Part shown: piece after piece, positions 1 to 10,428 of the stretch
How the letters are laid out: each line of letters starts with the position of its first letter
How positions within the stretch are numbered: position 1 is the first letter of the stretch
NCBI GenBank assembly: GCA_030562195.1
Contig: JAUJPP010000003.1
Coordinates: 40,120,602 to 40,184,601, forward strand
DNA from: Nipponacmea schrenckii
Lineage: Eukaryota; Mollusca; Gastropoda; Lottiidae
Length of the DNA: 64,000 nt
Reading direction: 5' to 3'
Notes under the pieces: generated by a model
The model's input: only the letters and a program-made list of their open reading frames with translations
What the model was told of the DNA's origin: nothing
Databases searched by the model: none
Translations under genes and position numbers: made by a program

Positions 1-826
1 AGTCTGAGTAATCTTGGAGAAAATCAAACATCGTGTCAATATGTTCAGCTGGGGCACTTACATCGTCTTTATCCAATGATGTAGGAGCACCACTTTTATT
101 TGTAGACTGGTGAATCAAATCAGTCACTGCAATCACATTTGTGGGAGCTACAGATTCAACTCGTCCGACGGCACATCCTCGGCGGATAACAAACGTGCGA
201 TTCGTAGTGTTAGTAATGGCTACCGAAAACAAATGAGACTTGGTGGCTCGATCGATACCATTACTGACAATGAGGCCAGGCTGATGACTGATGAAGCCGG
301 TATTAACTGGTGTGACTTCATATAGACTCGACAAGGAAAGATCAGCACTTTTCTTAGCCCTAGTCGGACATAGCATGGTTTGATGAGGCTTAATTTTGAC
401 GCAGCTAACCGTACGTAATAGACTAGGAATAGTGGCGTCAGGGACAAAGGGAATATACTCGTTATTAACTCGAAGACACCCTAGATCAAAATAGAGACGA
501 ACACCATGCTAACGAAGCCAATCACGCCCTAAAATAAAATTTCTATTGATATTTGACACGACATAAAATTTATGTGTCAGTGGGGTATTTCCCATTTTAA
601 ATGTTAAGTTAACATATCCATGAATGGTTAATGATGTACCATTGACAGAATTAAGACCGACAGGTTCGCTTAAAATAGGAGGTTTATTAGGGAGCTGGTC
701 ATATATTCGTTTATGAATTATGCAGCAGTCTGCACCACTATCAATTAATGACCTATAACGGTTCTTTTGGATTATTATAAGACATGAGTTAGGATTAGAG
801 GAAAGATTTAAATTAAGTATAGGCAT
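1..826 (-). pseudogene. Ty3/gypsy-like Pol N-terminus (aspartic protease), runs off left edge
   Basis: Start of the pol reading frame of an LTR retrotransposon. The first ~105 residues contain a retropepsin-like active site (LIDSGADCC) followed by an ILGRDWL motif, the usual end of a gypsy-type protease fold. The frame then meets a single TAG at 506-508 and is otherwise open to position 1 for another ~168 codons. Pol lies in a different frame from gag (877-1869); its open frame extends upstream of the ATG at 826 to overlap the gag stop, so expression by ribosomal frameshifting is plausible. The protease would mature Gag and Pol. Reverse transcriptase and integrase would lie left of the window. 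The TAG suggests a decayed copy or stop-codon readthrough; I favour decay. Confidence 0.75.
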
Positions 827-876
827 TTTAGGGCTCTTGTGGCTCCTTTCACTAGCTTCAATATGAAAGGAGCGTT

Positions 877-1869
877 TTAGTTTAAATGTCTGTTGTGAAC
901 TCCTTGGCGTGGGTGAGTATTGGTAGATTGGGGACGGGATGCCTGATAAGTAGCATAAGCGGGTCTAGTGGGACAATTACGGATGAAATGACCGGGCTGA
1001 CGGCAGTAAAAGCATACAAGTTGTTGAGATGGTGGACCATTACGGGGTTGGGAATTTCTCTGGGTATGAGAAGAATGTTGAAATCGTCTATTGGGAGGGT
1101 TTTGTGTATTAAGGGCATTGACTGACTTATTCCTACGACAATCTATGGTTTTATGATTGCTCAAATAACAAATACGACATTTTTGCAGACGGCGAATATG
1201 ATCTACTTCCATGGGCTCATGAGAGGGATTAGTGTAAATAGGTGTGAGATTGGGCCTAAGTGACATACGGGTCCTTATATTTTGTTCAGCCATGGCTGAT
1301 TTAGTAGCAGCCTGTAATGTATCAGGATTGTCACGTAAAATTTTCTTTTGAAGCGATTCAGCAATCAAACCGTTAAGGAAACACGTAACTAACTGTCTTT
1401 GCACTGGTGCGAGGTTAATTTCAGCTGTCGAGTATGCCTTTTCAGCTAATGTTTGAAGTCTGTCTGCGAAATTTTGAACACTTTCATGTTGTTTTTGTCT
1501 TGAACTTTGTAATATGACTAATGCGTGATGCTGGTCAGAAATTTGATCATAACGGGAGGCTAATTCCCGCTTTACCTCGTCCCACGAACTATTTGGGTGG
1601 TTATGTAAATAACGTGTTAGGAAATCGCTAACAGGACCTTTACTTGATTGGTATGCTACGTACTTAAATTTATCACGATCAATATTTTCAATAAAAGAGT
1701 ACTTTTCTACACTCTTTATCCATGCCTCGAATTCTTTAGAATTGCCAGAAAAATTATCAACAAGGTGGGAAACTCCATGATGTTTAAGAATGGTAGACAA
1801 ACTGCCCAATTCACCAGATACTTTGTGGAACAGATCGCCAAGATTGAGGGCGGCAGCTTCGGAAGCCAT
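877..1869 (-). CDS. Gag polyprotein of Ty3/gypsy-like retrotransposon
   Basis: Intact 330-residue Gag, the structural protein of retrotransposon particles. The ATG at 1869 is the first in frame and follows the leader. Residues ~40-190 look like a retrotransposon Gag capsid region: helical, with a WIKSVEKY segment, a SSWDEVKRELASRY segment and a QNFADRLQTLAEKAY segment. The C-terminus has two CCHC zinc knuckles of spacing C-x2-C-x4-H-x4-C (CRICYLSNHKTIDC and CFYCRQPGHFIRNC), which bind RNA during packaging, embedded in a basic Asn/Gln/Pro-rich tail. The protease/Pol frame follows directly in another frame. No stop or frameshift is seen, so this gene alone could still be expressed. Confidence 0.88.
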   Translation of the reverse strand: MASEAAALNLGDLFHKVSGELGSLSTILKHHGVSHLVDNFSGNSKEFEAWIKSVEKYSFIENIDRDKFKYVAYQSSKGPVSDFLTRYLHNHPNSSWDEVKRELASRYDQISDQHHALVILQSSRQKQHESVQNFADRLQTLAEKAYSTAEINLAPVQRQLVTCFLNGLIAESLQKKILRDNPDTLQAATKSAMAEQNIRTRMSLRPNLTPIYTNPSHEPMEVDHIRRLQKCRICYLSNHKTIDCRRNKSVNALNTQNPPNRRFQHSSHTQRNSQPRNGPPSQQLVCFYCRQPGHFIRNCPTRPAYATYQASRPQSTNTHPRQGVHNRHLN

Positions 1870-2330
1870 TAGGAATACAAAAAAAAGAACAAAAGAAACA
1901 ACTTACGGAATATCAATTATGTCTGTCTTGTCTTCCTTGCCTTGTATCAAATCAGCCTTGTTTTTCTTGTGTTGAATCCAACTGTGGCATCTGCGTTTTG
2001 TATCATCTGTGTTGGCCGTGCTGTTGCATCTAGATGAGGTAGGACTTTATCGTTGAGCCGAAACAACACCAGGACTGGTCGCGTGCACCAAAACTTGTAC
2101 ATGTAGCAACATGGCGTAGTGACGAAACTTAGTTGGTTAAAATATGATTTATTCTAACATAGATCAAGAAATACATCTTTACAGTATGGTGACTAAAAGG
2201 ATAACTACCATTAATATGTCTCTCTCTCTCTCTCTCGAAAATATTCCCGCCTAAAACATTTGCTATGTCTCAGCCAATCAGACATCTCTATTCAAAGAGG
2301 ATTCAACTTTGAAGTTGACATCCTGAGTGG
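1870..2330 (-). mobile_element. Leader, primer-binding site and probable LTR of the gypsy-like element
   Basis: On the minus strand, the stretch just upstream of gag holds a TGG-initiated segment (TGGTGCACGCGACC, 2077-2090), a fitting primer-binding site. It is preceded at 2093-2098 by TGTACA, a possible LTR 3' end. Further upstream lie AATAAA near 2147-2152, a (CT)n run at 2219-2236 and a TGTCAACTTC at ~2313-2322 that could be the LTR start. The ~230 bp LTR length is inferred; the second LTR lies outside the window so the boundaries cannot be tested here. Confidence 0.45.
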
Positions 2331-2489
2331 TGTTAATTGATTTAACTTATCTTTATCAACACATTTGGTTTTAATTAAAGTAATGTTGATTCTATACGAA
2401 CACTAATTTAGGTGATGTAATTACAGATTGACTTATAATATATAACTATATCTGAATAACTCTAATTGCATAGAACGACTATGCAACAT
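2331..2489. other. Short unassigned spacer
   Basis: AT-rich sequence between the putative LTR and the LINE fragment. No coding or repeat signal recognised. Confidence 0.5.
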
Positions 2490-3072
2490 TAATTCCTCAC
2501 AAAAACTCCTTACCAGACTTCAAAAACTTCAGAATAAAGCAGCTCGAATTGTAACATGCACCAAGCAAACTGACCACATTACACCGATTCTAAAAGACCT
2601 CCATTGGCTCCCAATTAAGTACAGAATAGAGTTCAAGATATTGTGTTTGACATACTCTTGTTTAAACCTGGATAATTCACCTTTGTATCTACTAAACCTT
2701 GTCCACAAATATAAACCTAGTCGGAACCTACGATCATCTTCTGAAAACCTCTTAGAAGTACCAAAACACAATACCAACTCGGGCAAACGTTCCTTTACAT
2801 TTGCTGCGCCTAACCTCTGGAACTCTTTGTGCTCTACAGTTAAAGATGCCCCATTTCTAACCTGTTTTAAGAAACGCCTCAAAACCCATTATTTTAATAT
2901 GGCTTTCAAAAATTAAAACCATTCCTTTATTATATACATACGTTTACATATTAATGTGCTTATTTATTTATGTTTGCCTGTTTATTGTAAAGTGCCTTTG
3001 AGCAACGTATTTGTTGGATATTGTCACTCTAAACTCATTTATTTATTATTATTATTTATTATTATTATTACT
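2490..3072 (+). mobile_element. 5'-truncated non-LTR (LINE) retrotransposon, C-terminal tail of ORF2
   Basis: An open frame ending at 2916 encodes the characteristic C-terminal segment of CR1/L2/Jockey-type LINE polyproteins: a LQNKAARIV segment, HITPILKDLHWLPIKYRI, a RNLRSSSENLL segment, FTFAAPNLWNSL and a final FKKRLKTHYF. This region lies after the reverse transcriptase domain. The 3' UTR ends in an (ATT)n-type run at ~3037-3072, typical of L2/CR1 tails. 5' truncation is the usual result of target-primed reverse transcription. Only ~140 codons remain, so it is a dead copy. Confidence 0.82.
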
Positions 3073-3118
3073 GAGAATTTCTGTTTTCATTATAATTATT
3101 CCTTATATGGACTAGCCT

Positions 3119-3466
3119 GTGCACAGACCAACAAAGCGACGTGATTGGACAAATATGACGTCTTTTGTAGAAAAAAAATTGAGAGTAGTCCATTCATTAG
3201 AAAATATCGCCGAAACAATTGCCTTCTTATTACTGCAATACAATAAGGCCTTCCTTGGGTATGATCAGTCAGTTGTCCGAACTACAGTCAGAATTCAGTC
3301 GTCAAAACAACGTTATCGACGATATACTGAACAATGCTACTTTATTATCAAAGCTATGCCTTTAAACAGTCTAGGCCTGGCAAGGAGTCTCCTGTTTCTA
3401 TTAGTAGGCTATTATATATGTTATATTATTATGTCACTGGCATTGAGTTTAATAATTATAGAGTAA
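3119..3466 (+). other. Unassigned ORF with hydrophobic C-terminus (possible signal-anchor exon)
   Basis: A 115-codon open frame whose last ~30 residues after an internal Met at 3356 are strongly hydrophobic (SLLFLLVGYYICYIIM and onward). Golgi sulfotransferases such as the one encoded at 6029-7123 begin with a short tail and one signal-anchor segment, so this could be an upstream coding exon. However, no donor site joins it in phase to the acceptor at 6029 without an intermediate exon. It may be a chance ORF. Confidence 0.15.
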
Positions 3467-3796
3467 TTAAATGCCTGTAGACCAATCTGAAAATTACAGA
3501 TACTGGAACTATTCTATATATTATTTTATCTCGCCTATAACACCTTGACACACATAATCCCTTACACTACCAGCCATACAGACAAATTTCTTGCTAAGTC
3601 ATCATAAATTATCAATGAAATAGCCTGGTAGATGGAACAAGCTAGAAACAAAAAATGTTTGTTTTTTATTTGCGTCTAAAGGAAATGCACAATAAACTTT
3701 CAATGTATCAAAAGACCGTCTATTTTATTTAGAAGACTACTTTCATTGTGTCGTCATAATTGCAATGTACTAAAATATGAAGACAGGTGGCGTTGT
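3467..3796. other. No recognisable feature
   Basis: AT-rich intergenic sequence with no supported gene or repeat. Confidence 0.5.
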
Positions 3797-4455
3797 TATA
3801 CGCCCACATGAAATGGGGGGCGTATATTGTCGTCACTCACATCCGTCCGTCCGTCCGTCCGTCCGTCCACAATTGCTCGTAAACACTCTACAAGGTGCAA
3901 TTCTTGACGGTTTTAATTGAAACTTTATATAAGTGTTTATGATCACTCAAGGATGAACCCCATTTAAAATCAGCGAAATCGGAAAAAATTTAGTATGAGT
4001 TTTTGCCCTTGTTCTTGAATGGCTCGTAAACACTCTACAATGTGCAATTCTTGCCTGTTTTTGATGAAACTTGGTAGGAGAGTATGTTATAACTCAAGGA
4101 TAAACCCTATTGAAAATCAGCGAAATCCAAAAACATTTAGTATGAGTTATTGCCCTTGTTCTTAAAAATAGAAAATATCGAAATATATTTGATACGATAT
4201 ATTGCCCTTGTTCTATAAAATGTGTTGGATTTTTGCCTTGTAAACACTCTACAAGTAACAATTCTTTGGTGATTTTGACGTAACTTGGCATGAGTATCAC
4301 CTAATGATGAACCCTATTGAAAATCAGATAAATATTAAAATGTTTAATATCAATTATTGCTCTGTTTTTGAAAAGAAGTATATGTATATTTTATTTTTTA
4401 TTCAAAACCAATGCTGCCAGTGGTCGTATATTACCTTGCCTGGTAAGCTATCTTT
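3797..4455 (-). mobile_element. Pearl/Helentron-like tandem-repeat element, copy A
   Basis: In reverse orientation this is a compact member of the family best seen at 20163-22345. Its right terminus (3797-3832) is a short hairpin in which TATACGCCCACAT faces a mirrored copy, then a (CCGT)n tract at ~3841-3868, then about three degenerate core monomers carrying TGCCCTTGTTCTT and GTAAACACTCTACAA. The left terminus at 4408-4455 reads, reversed, AAGATAGCTTACCAGGCAAG. No protein is encoded, so mobility would depend on enzymes supplied in trans. Confidence 0.72.
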
Positions 4456-5334
4456 TCATATTTGAGAAATATATTTGGTGAAATGTTAAGCAACATGTTG
4501 GGCAAGATCTGTATTTGAAGAATAGTAACGAAAGAAATGTTAAGAGAGACTTGTGTATTTTAATTTGCCATTAAAAGTAAAAAAAAAAAAGTAGATACTT
4601 ATAAAAATTTTGCTTGACAAATTATAGATTTAGAGAACGAATTTTGATTTTTATAAACAAATGTTGATTTTGTTAAACAAATGTTTATATATCCATAAAT
4701 TTATGCACAACCCAAGTTTAAAGTCATTATCATTCAAAACTTGCCCCATTTGAATTGTAAATGCATGGAAGGCTACAATTGTTTTTTTCTGAAATCGATT
4801 ACATCGATCTCAGTTTCCCTCTGTAAAACATCTTTCATCTTTAGTATCAAGATGGAAAACTGTCTCTTAAAATATTAAAGTTGAAAATCTATATTAAACA
4901 CAAACAAAATACCAAAAAAAAGAAAACAGAAACGACATTTTTCAAATATCTAATGCGATATCAATTGTGTTTTCAGGTCATTGGTCAAATTTTCCGTCAT
5001 TTCAAAAGGTAAGTTCCATGAACATTTTCAATTAAGAATCAAATTAAATATACACACATCGTGGTGTCTGAACTGCCGTGAAACCGACACTGCTGAAGAT
5101 AAACGTTGTTTCATAATTTATGTCAAATCAGTTCGTTGTTCGGTAGTCAGACCAAACCTACTACACTTTTCGTTACTGTGTTGTATTTCTATCAAAGTCG
5201 GTTTGATTTTTGTAATTGAAGGTCAAATCTTGTTCCTGGCTCATTATTCAACCGAAATCTGGTTCGTGGCTCATTTTTGAAGCCGCAAATAGTAACTTGT
5301 TCAAACTAAGATTCGTTTCGTTTCGTTATTCTTG
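4456..5334. other. No recognisable gene
   Basis: AT-rich sequence upstream of the sulfotransferase exon. A 99-codon ORF at 4981-5280 has no recognisable domain and probably arises by chance. Confidence 0.45.
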
Positions 5335-5890
5335 CCAAATCGTGTTCGTATTAAGTGATTAAGACAACATTATAGTTCGTTATTCGCTATTGAATTCTTG
5401 TGGATGATTGAATTTTTCGATCAGAATCTAAAGAGTCGTTCGTTATTCAAGTCGATTCTAAAAAGTTGTTCGTTATTCAAATCGATTCTAAGGAGTTGTT
5501 CGTTATTCAAATCGATTCTAAGGAGTTGTACGTTAGGCCTATTCAAATCTAAAAAGTTGTTCGTTACTCAAGTCGAATGCAAGAGTTGTTCGTTGTTCAA
5601 GTCGAATTTAAAGAGTTGTTCGTTAATCAAGTAGAATCATAAAAGTTACTTGTTATTCAATCGAATTTAATGAGTGGTTCGTTATTAAAACCGAATTTGT
5701 TAAAAAGTGGTTCGTTACTAAAGTCGAATCTTAATAGTTGTTCGTTAATCACTTCGAGTCTTAAAAATTATTTGTTATTCAATCGAATTTAAAGAGTGGT
5801 TCGTTATTCGAATCGAATTTATTAAAGAGTGGTTCGTTACTAAAGTCGAATCTTAAGAGCTTTTCGTTATTCAAGTACAATCTAAAGAAT
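5335..5890 (+). repeat. Irregular ~30-40 bp minisatellite (GTTCGTTATTCAAGTCGAAT units)
   Basis: About 15 imperfect units of a motif containing GTTCGTTATTCAA and TCGAATCTAAA. The array sits just before the acceptor of the sulfotransferase exon, so it is probably intronic. ORFs here (KSCSLFKS-type repeats) are by-products of the repeat. Confidence 0.8.
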
Positions 5891-6028
5891 TGTTCTTTTG
5901 AAAAAAATATAAACAATGTCGTTCAATGTTACTTATCACACTCGACAAATAGAGGTAACAAGGCTTAATGTATACGCCCTTTATACTTTTATAGTAACCT
6001 TGACTAACTTATTCATTCCTAATTTCAG

Positions 6029-7123
6029 GGTTACAACATATCCGAGAAAATGGAAATCCGACGAATGCTTTCAATAAATCAGTGCAGCTCAACTAGCAAG
6101 ACAGCCGTAGACATAGTCAGCAATAGAAGAGATATGCTCTTTGGATTTAAAAATTTTCTGTACTGTCCTATACCAAAGGTTGGGTCTACAACATGGAAAC
6201 AAATACTCATCCTACTGAAAGATAAGTGTAAGGGTTGTACCAATATCAGAGATGTGAAAGACGTACACAATATAGGAAATGATTACTGGGATTTTGGGAA
6301 AATCTGGAACATGAAAAAGGTTTTGGATCGGTCAGAGAAAATGATAATTGTACGAGAGCCCTATTCTAGACTACTATCTGGGTATATCAATAAAGTGTTT
6401 ATTCCGGTTAGATTGGTGTTTTGGGAAAATACATGGAAATACGTTGAAAGGAAAAGGCCTGTGTCACATACAAAATGTGTTGATTTTACATTTCCTGAAA
6501 TAGTACGGTATGTGATTAAAGCCATTAAAACAAATACTCTTTACAATGAACATTTTGACACGATGAGTAATATCTGTAAACCATGTGAGATAAGGTATGA
6601 TTATATTCTGAAGATGGAAACATTTAATGTTGATACCCTGTACATGATGAAAATACTCAATAGATCTGATCTGTACAATGACACAGATACACTAAAAAGG
6701 GACAGTATTATAGATACGATAACCTGGGACATTAACAATATGTTTAGAAAAGATACAGGCACGTGCCAGTCAAAGTCTGAAAAAATAAGACGTCTTTGGC
6801 GTAGTTTTCAAATTAGTGGGTATATAGGAAAAGATGTGAAGCTTCCTTTGAGTAAAAAGACCGAAAAATATATAAATAAACAGGAACTGATTCATGTAGT
6901 GCTTAATGCAACACAAATAGGAAAATATTCTGATAAAAAAGTGAATAAAAGACTGGCGTTAATAGAAGCTTACAGTCAAGTTCCCTACAGTGATCTATTA
7001 CAACTAAGTGAAGTATTTCAACAGGACTGTGATGTATTTGGATATGATTGCAAACCAGATATCCTGTTCAACCGAGCCAAATATCCTCCCTCTACAAAGT
7101 TCTTTGATATATGGTCGGCATAA
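6029..7123 (+). CDS. Carbohydrate sulfotransferase (CHST8-14-like), terminal coding exon
   Basis: Golgi type II membrane enzymes of this family transfer sulfate from PAPS to hydroxyls of glycans such as chondroitin, dermatan or HNK-1-type chains. Numbering from the Met at 6050, the 5'-phosphosulfate loop is PKVGSTTWK (43-50), the 3'-phosphate motif VREPYSRLLSGY (101-112), then a HFDTMSNICKPC segment (168-179), a YDYILKMET segment (183-191), and a C-terminal SDLLQL...DVFGYDC typical of the family. The catalytic domain is complete; the cytoplasmic tail and signal anchor are missing. A TTTCAG acceptor ends at 6028 and the frame is open from 6029 but stopped just upstream in the intron, so this is a 3' exon. 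AATAAA signals lie at 7357-7366. The substrate cannot be told from sequence. Confidence 0.9.
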   Translation, partial: GYNISEKMEIRRMLSINQCSSTSKTAVDIVSNRRDMLFGFKNFLYCPIPKVGSTTWKQILILLKDKCKGCTNIRDVKDVHNIGNDYWDFGKIWNMKKVLDRSEKMIIVREPYSRLLSGYINKVFIPVRLVFWENTWKYVERKRPVSHTKCVDFTFPEIVRYVIKAIKTNTLYNEHFDTMSNICKPCEIRYDYILKMETFNVDTLYMMKILNRSDLYNDTDTLKRDSIIDTITWDINNMFRKDTGTCQSKSEKIRRLWRSFQISGYIGKDVKLPLSKKTEKYINKQELIHVVLNATQIGKYSDKKVNKRLALIEAYSQVPYSDLLQLSEVFQQDCDVFGYDCKPDILFNRAKYPPSTKFFDIWSA

Positions 7124-7356
7124 CATTTCCAAACAAAATAGACACTTTGACCAGCTTCATAATCATTTCACTCAGAGGCTCCTGTCTTGAAGTTTTTTAG
7201 TTGTTAGATCATATTATACATAATATGTTAGTATCTGTTTATTTTAAGTATACTATATGTTTTTTCCTGTTATATTTGTAGTGTCTCGTAAGTCTTTTTA
7301 GGCTGAAAACCATTATTTTATGTAGTTCGTAATTGTTTTGTGATTTGTGACACTTT

Positions 7357-7366
7357 AATAAATAAA
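7357..7366 (+). promoter_or_regulatory. Overlapping polyadenylation signals
   Basis: Two overlapping AATAAA hexamers about 235 nt after the sulfotransferase stop codon. They lie inside the first 623 bp repeat unit, so later units repeat the same signals (near 7980 and 8603). Confidence 0.5.
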
Positions 7367-9474
7367 TGTAATAAAAAAATTGTTCAGGATATTTATGACG
7401 ACGGTGTTTAAGGTAGTTAAGTTCTCCTAATTTAAGGTATTTGCGATGATGGCAAAAGGTATTTATGAATACTACATATATTTCAGGCACAAATCAACCT
7501 CCGAATATGGCCTTAATTAATCGCCTCCCCTTGTTAAATTCTTGCTGCATTTAACGCTAGACGTCAGTTTATGTTTAACAAAATAGAACAATATTGTACC
7601 TTCTTTTATTATTTATATTCATCAATTTTATTATATTATGAGGTATACTCAGCATGATCTAGCTAAGTTTTTAGATGTTTTACATAAGAGGCCAAACAAA
7701 TTAAATGTTTTTAACTAAATTTTACAGTGTGTCCGTTTAGCTCTGTTTATATTATCTTAACTAATATTATTATTAATTTATATTTTAAAATACTCTCTTT
7801 AAGATTTTTAGTTTTTAGATTATATTATATATCATGTTAGTATCTGTTTATTTTAAGTATACTATATTTTTTATTCTTTTATATATTTTGTAGTTTCTCG
7901 TAAGTCTTTTTAGGCTGAAAACCATTATTTTATGTATTTGTAAAATAGTTAGTAATTGTTTTGTGATTTGTGACACTTTAATAAATAAATGTAATAAAAC
8001 AATTGTTCAGGATATTTATGACGATGGTGTTTAAGGTAGTTAAGTTCTCCTAATTTAAGGTATTTGCGATGATGGCAAAATGTATTTATGAATACTACAT
8101 ATATTTCAGGCACAAATCAACCTCCGAATATGGCCTCGATTAATCGCCTCCCCTTGTTAAATTCTTGCTGCATTTAACGCTAGTCGTCAGTTTATGTTAA
8201 ACAAAATAGAACAATATCGTACCTTCTTTTATTATTCATATCCATCAATTTTATAATATTATGAGGTATACTCAGCATGATCTAGCTAAGTTTTTAGATG
8301 TTTTACATAAGAAGCAAAAAGAATTAAATGTTTTTAACTAAATTTTACAGTGTGTCCTTTTAGCTCTGTTTATATTTTTTAAATTAATGTTATTATTAAT
8401 TTATATTTTAAAATACTCTCTTTAAGATTTTTAGTTTTTAGATTATATTATATATCATGTTAGTATCTGTTTATTTTATGTATACTATATTTTTTATTCT
8501 TTTATATATTTTGTAGTTTCTCGTAAGTCTTTTTAGGCTGAAAACCATTATTTTATGTATTTGTAAAATAGTTAGTAATTGTTTTGTGATTTGTGACACT
8601 TTAATAAATAAATGTAATAAAACAATTGTTCAGGATATTTATGACGATGATGTTTAAGGTAGTTAAGTTCTCCTAATTTAAGGTATTTGCGATGATGGCA
8701 AAATGTATTTATGAATACTACATATATTTCAGGCACAAATCAACCTCCGAATATGGCCTCGATTAATCGCCTCCCCTTGTTAAATTCTTGCTGCATTTAA
8801 CGCTAGTCGTCAGTTTATGTTAAACAAAATAGAACAATATCGTACCTTCTTTTATTATTCATATCCATCAATTTTATAATATTATGAGGTATACTCAGCA
8901 TGATCTAGCTAAGTTTTTAGATGTTTTACATAGGAAGCAAAAAGAATTAAATGTTTTTAACTAAATTTTACAGTGTGTCCTTTTAGCTCTGTTTATATTT
9001 TTTAAATTAATGTTATTATTAATTTATATTTTAAAATACTCTCTTTAAGATTTATTTTATGTATACTATATTTTTTATTCTTTTATATTTGTAGTGTCTC
9101 GTAAGTCTTTTTAGGCTGAAAAACCATTATCTTAAGGCCTAGTCCCATTGCCAATGACGCATAAATCACGCATAAAATAGGTTTGTGCGTGATTGTTCGT
9201 GGAGAAATTGGTCATTTTCTGGGGTTGTGCGTGGTCAGAATCACCGATGAATCGCGTATAAACTGCGCATGTATCACTTACAATCACTGACAAAGAACGA
9301 ACATTCCACGCACAAAAGCGCACAAGCCCAAACCCGATACAATTTTTGACGTTCAATCGACGCATGTATAGCGAATGTAACACGTATGGATCACGCATGA
9401 ACAGCGCACGAGCACTGATGAATCACGTACGGTCCGCACATGGAGCACGCATGTATCACTGATGAAGGGCGCAC

Positions 9475-9483
9475 TATAAAAGG
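9475..9483 (+). promoter_or_regulatory. TATA box of the plus-strand Harbinger ORF
   Basis: TATAAAAGG in a GC-rich setting ~100 nt before the ATG at 9579. It is well placed for transcription of the basic-protein ORF. Confidence 0.6.
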
Positions 9484-9578
9484 CGCGCACTGACAGCATT
9501 TCGCCAGTCTTGCACCAGCACTCGAGGCAGCCACATCTCCTGAAGACCACTTGAAGACTACTGGAAGACTGCCTGAAG

Positions 9579-9863
9579 ATGCCACCCAGGAAATGCCGCC
9601 AGCCCTCCAAGACCAGGGTCCAGAAGAAGACCAAGGCTCCACAAGAAAACCAAGCTGCCCCAAGGTCACCAAGACCTCCTAAAATACAGATGGAGGTGGA
9701 GGTGCATGTTGCTGCTGTTGCTGCTGCTGCTGATATTGAAGACCCTGCTGCTGGTGAATCCGAAGAAGGTGCACGTCCAGGCAAGGGCAAAGTCAGAGGC
9801 AAGGGCAAGGGAAAAGTTGTTGCCAAACATGACTATGACTGGTACCAGTCATCTGACAGTTGA
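9579..9863 (+). CDS. Basic Harbinger-encoded protein, truncated
   Basis: A 94-residue ORF rich in Lys, Arg, Pro and Ala: basic N-terminus (MPPRKCRQPSKTR), an Ala/Val-rich acidic middle and a Gly-Lys repeat (GKVRGKGKGKVVAK). Harbinger elements usually carry, beside the transposase, a second gene for a Myb/SANT-like DNA-binding protein. This could be the N-terminal part of that gene, but no Myb domain is visible. It ends in the palindrome where the opposing transposase fragment also ends. Confidence 0.45.
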   Translation: MPPRKCRQPSKTRVQKKTKAPQENQAAPRSPRPPKIQMEVEVHVAAVAAAADIEDPAAGESEEGARPGKGKVRGKGKGKVVAKHDYDWYQSSDS

Positions 9864-10236
9864 CGCCAGCCTTCTTCACTGGTTGTAGGTGACATTTGCT
9901 CTTCAAGGTACTCTTCTATGATGGCCTCGCAGACTTCTCTGACAACTTTGCTGATGGTGTTGTGGGGGACCCTCCAGGCATACTGCATGTAATGGTACTT
10001 GGCTCCAGATGCCAGGTGACGAAGGGTTATGGCAAGTTTCAGACCAGGATCCAGGGGAACTGTGAAGTTGGTAGTTTGCTTCGTTAGCCTTGGGGTCAGC
10101 CTCTGGACAATCTCATCAAACATGTCTGGAGGCATGCGCATGAAGTTCTGAAAGGATCTTGGGTCTTCATTCCTGAGCTCCACCATCAGGCGATCATACA
10201 AGCTCTGCTCTGGTCTTCTAGTGATTCAGTCTCTCT
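9833..10236 (-). pseudogene. HARBI1-like transposase fragment, N-terminal nuclease region
   Basis: Reads as the beginning of the Harbinger DDE nuclease: YDRLMVELRNEDPRSFQNF, FMRMPPDMFDEIVQRLTPRL, LAITLRHLASGAKYHYM, then a helix-turn-helix-like VPHNTISKVVREVCEAI. It stops soon after, before any of the three catalytic acidic residues. Family members are normally ~350-400 residues. The start is frameshifted relative to the upstream arginine-rich ORF near 10225-10236, where this frame also has a TGA. Confidence 0.85.
9836..9851. other. 16 bp perfect palindrome at the internal deletion junction
   Basis: TGACTGGTACCAGTCA. Both convergent ORFs read into it and end in the same residues (DWYQS), so it probably marks the deletion breakpoint of the element. 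Confidence 0.6.
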
Positions 10237-10386
10237 TCTTCTTCTTCTTCTTCTTGCCAACATCTGATGAATTTGCATCATCTGATGATTCTGGTTCTGC
10301 ACCAATAATGCCAGCACATTTCTTGTCTGAGGTTTCATGTCTTCTTCTGGAGCTTGGTCTTCTAGATGTGTACCCCTTGGCAGCAT
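10186..10386 (-). pseudogene. Transposase N-terminal leader, frameshifted from the nuclease fragment
   Basis: The Met at 10386 lies ~35 nt after a TATA box and begins a short ORF with a LALLVQNQNHQMMQIHQML helix and a run of seven arginines, typical of HARBI1-like N-termini. It stops out of frame just where the conserved nuclease segment begins, so a small indel separates the two. Confidence 0.55.
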
Positions 10387-10420
10387 GAACAACACTGAAG
10401 AAATTGGCCGAAATGGATGC

Positions 10421-10428
10421 TTTTTATA
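10421..10428 (-). promoter_or_regulatory. TATA box of the Harbinger transposase
   Basis: On the minus strand TATAAAAA, about 35 nt upstream of the ATG at 10386. It mirrors the TATA box of the opposing gene. Confidence 0.5.

Noticed and set aside
2529..2882. 117-codon minus-strand ORF
   Set aside because: Antisense shadow of the LINE C-terminal frame, which carries recognisable motifs on the plus strand.
9353..9826. 157-codon minus-strand ORF inside the Harbinger element
   Set aside because: Low-complexity shadow (Ser/Ala/Leu-rich) of the plus-strand basic-protein ORF, which has its own TATA box.
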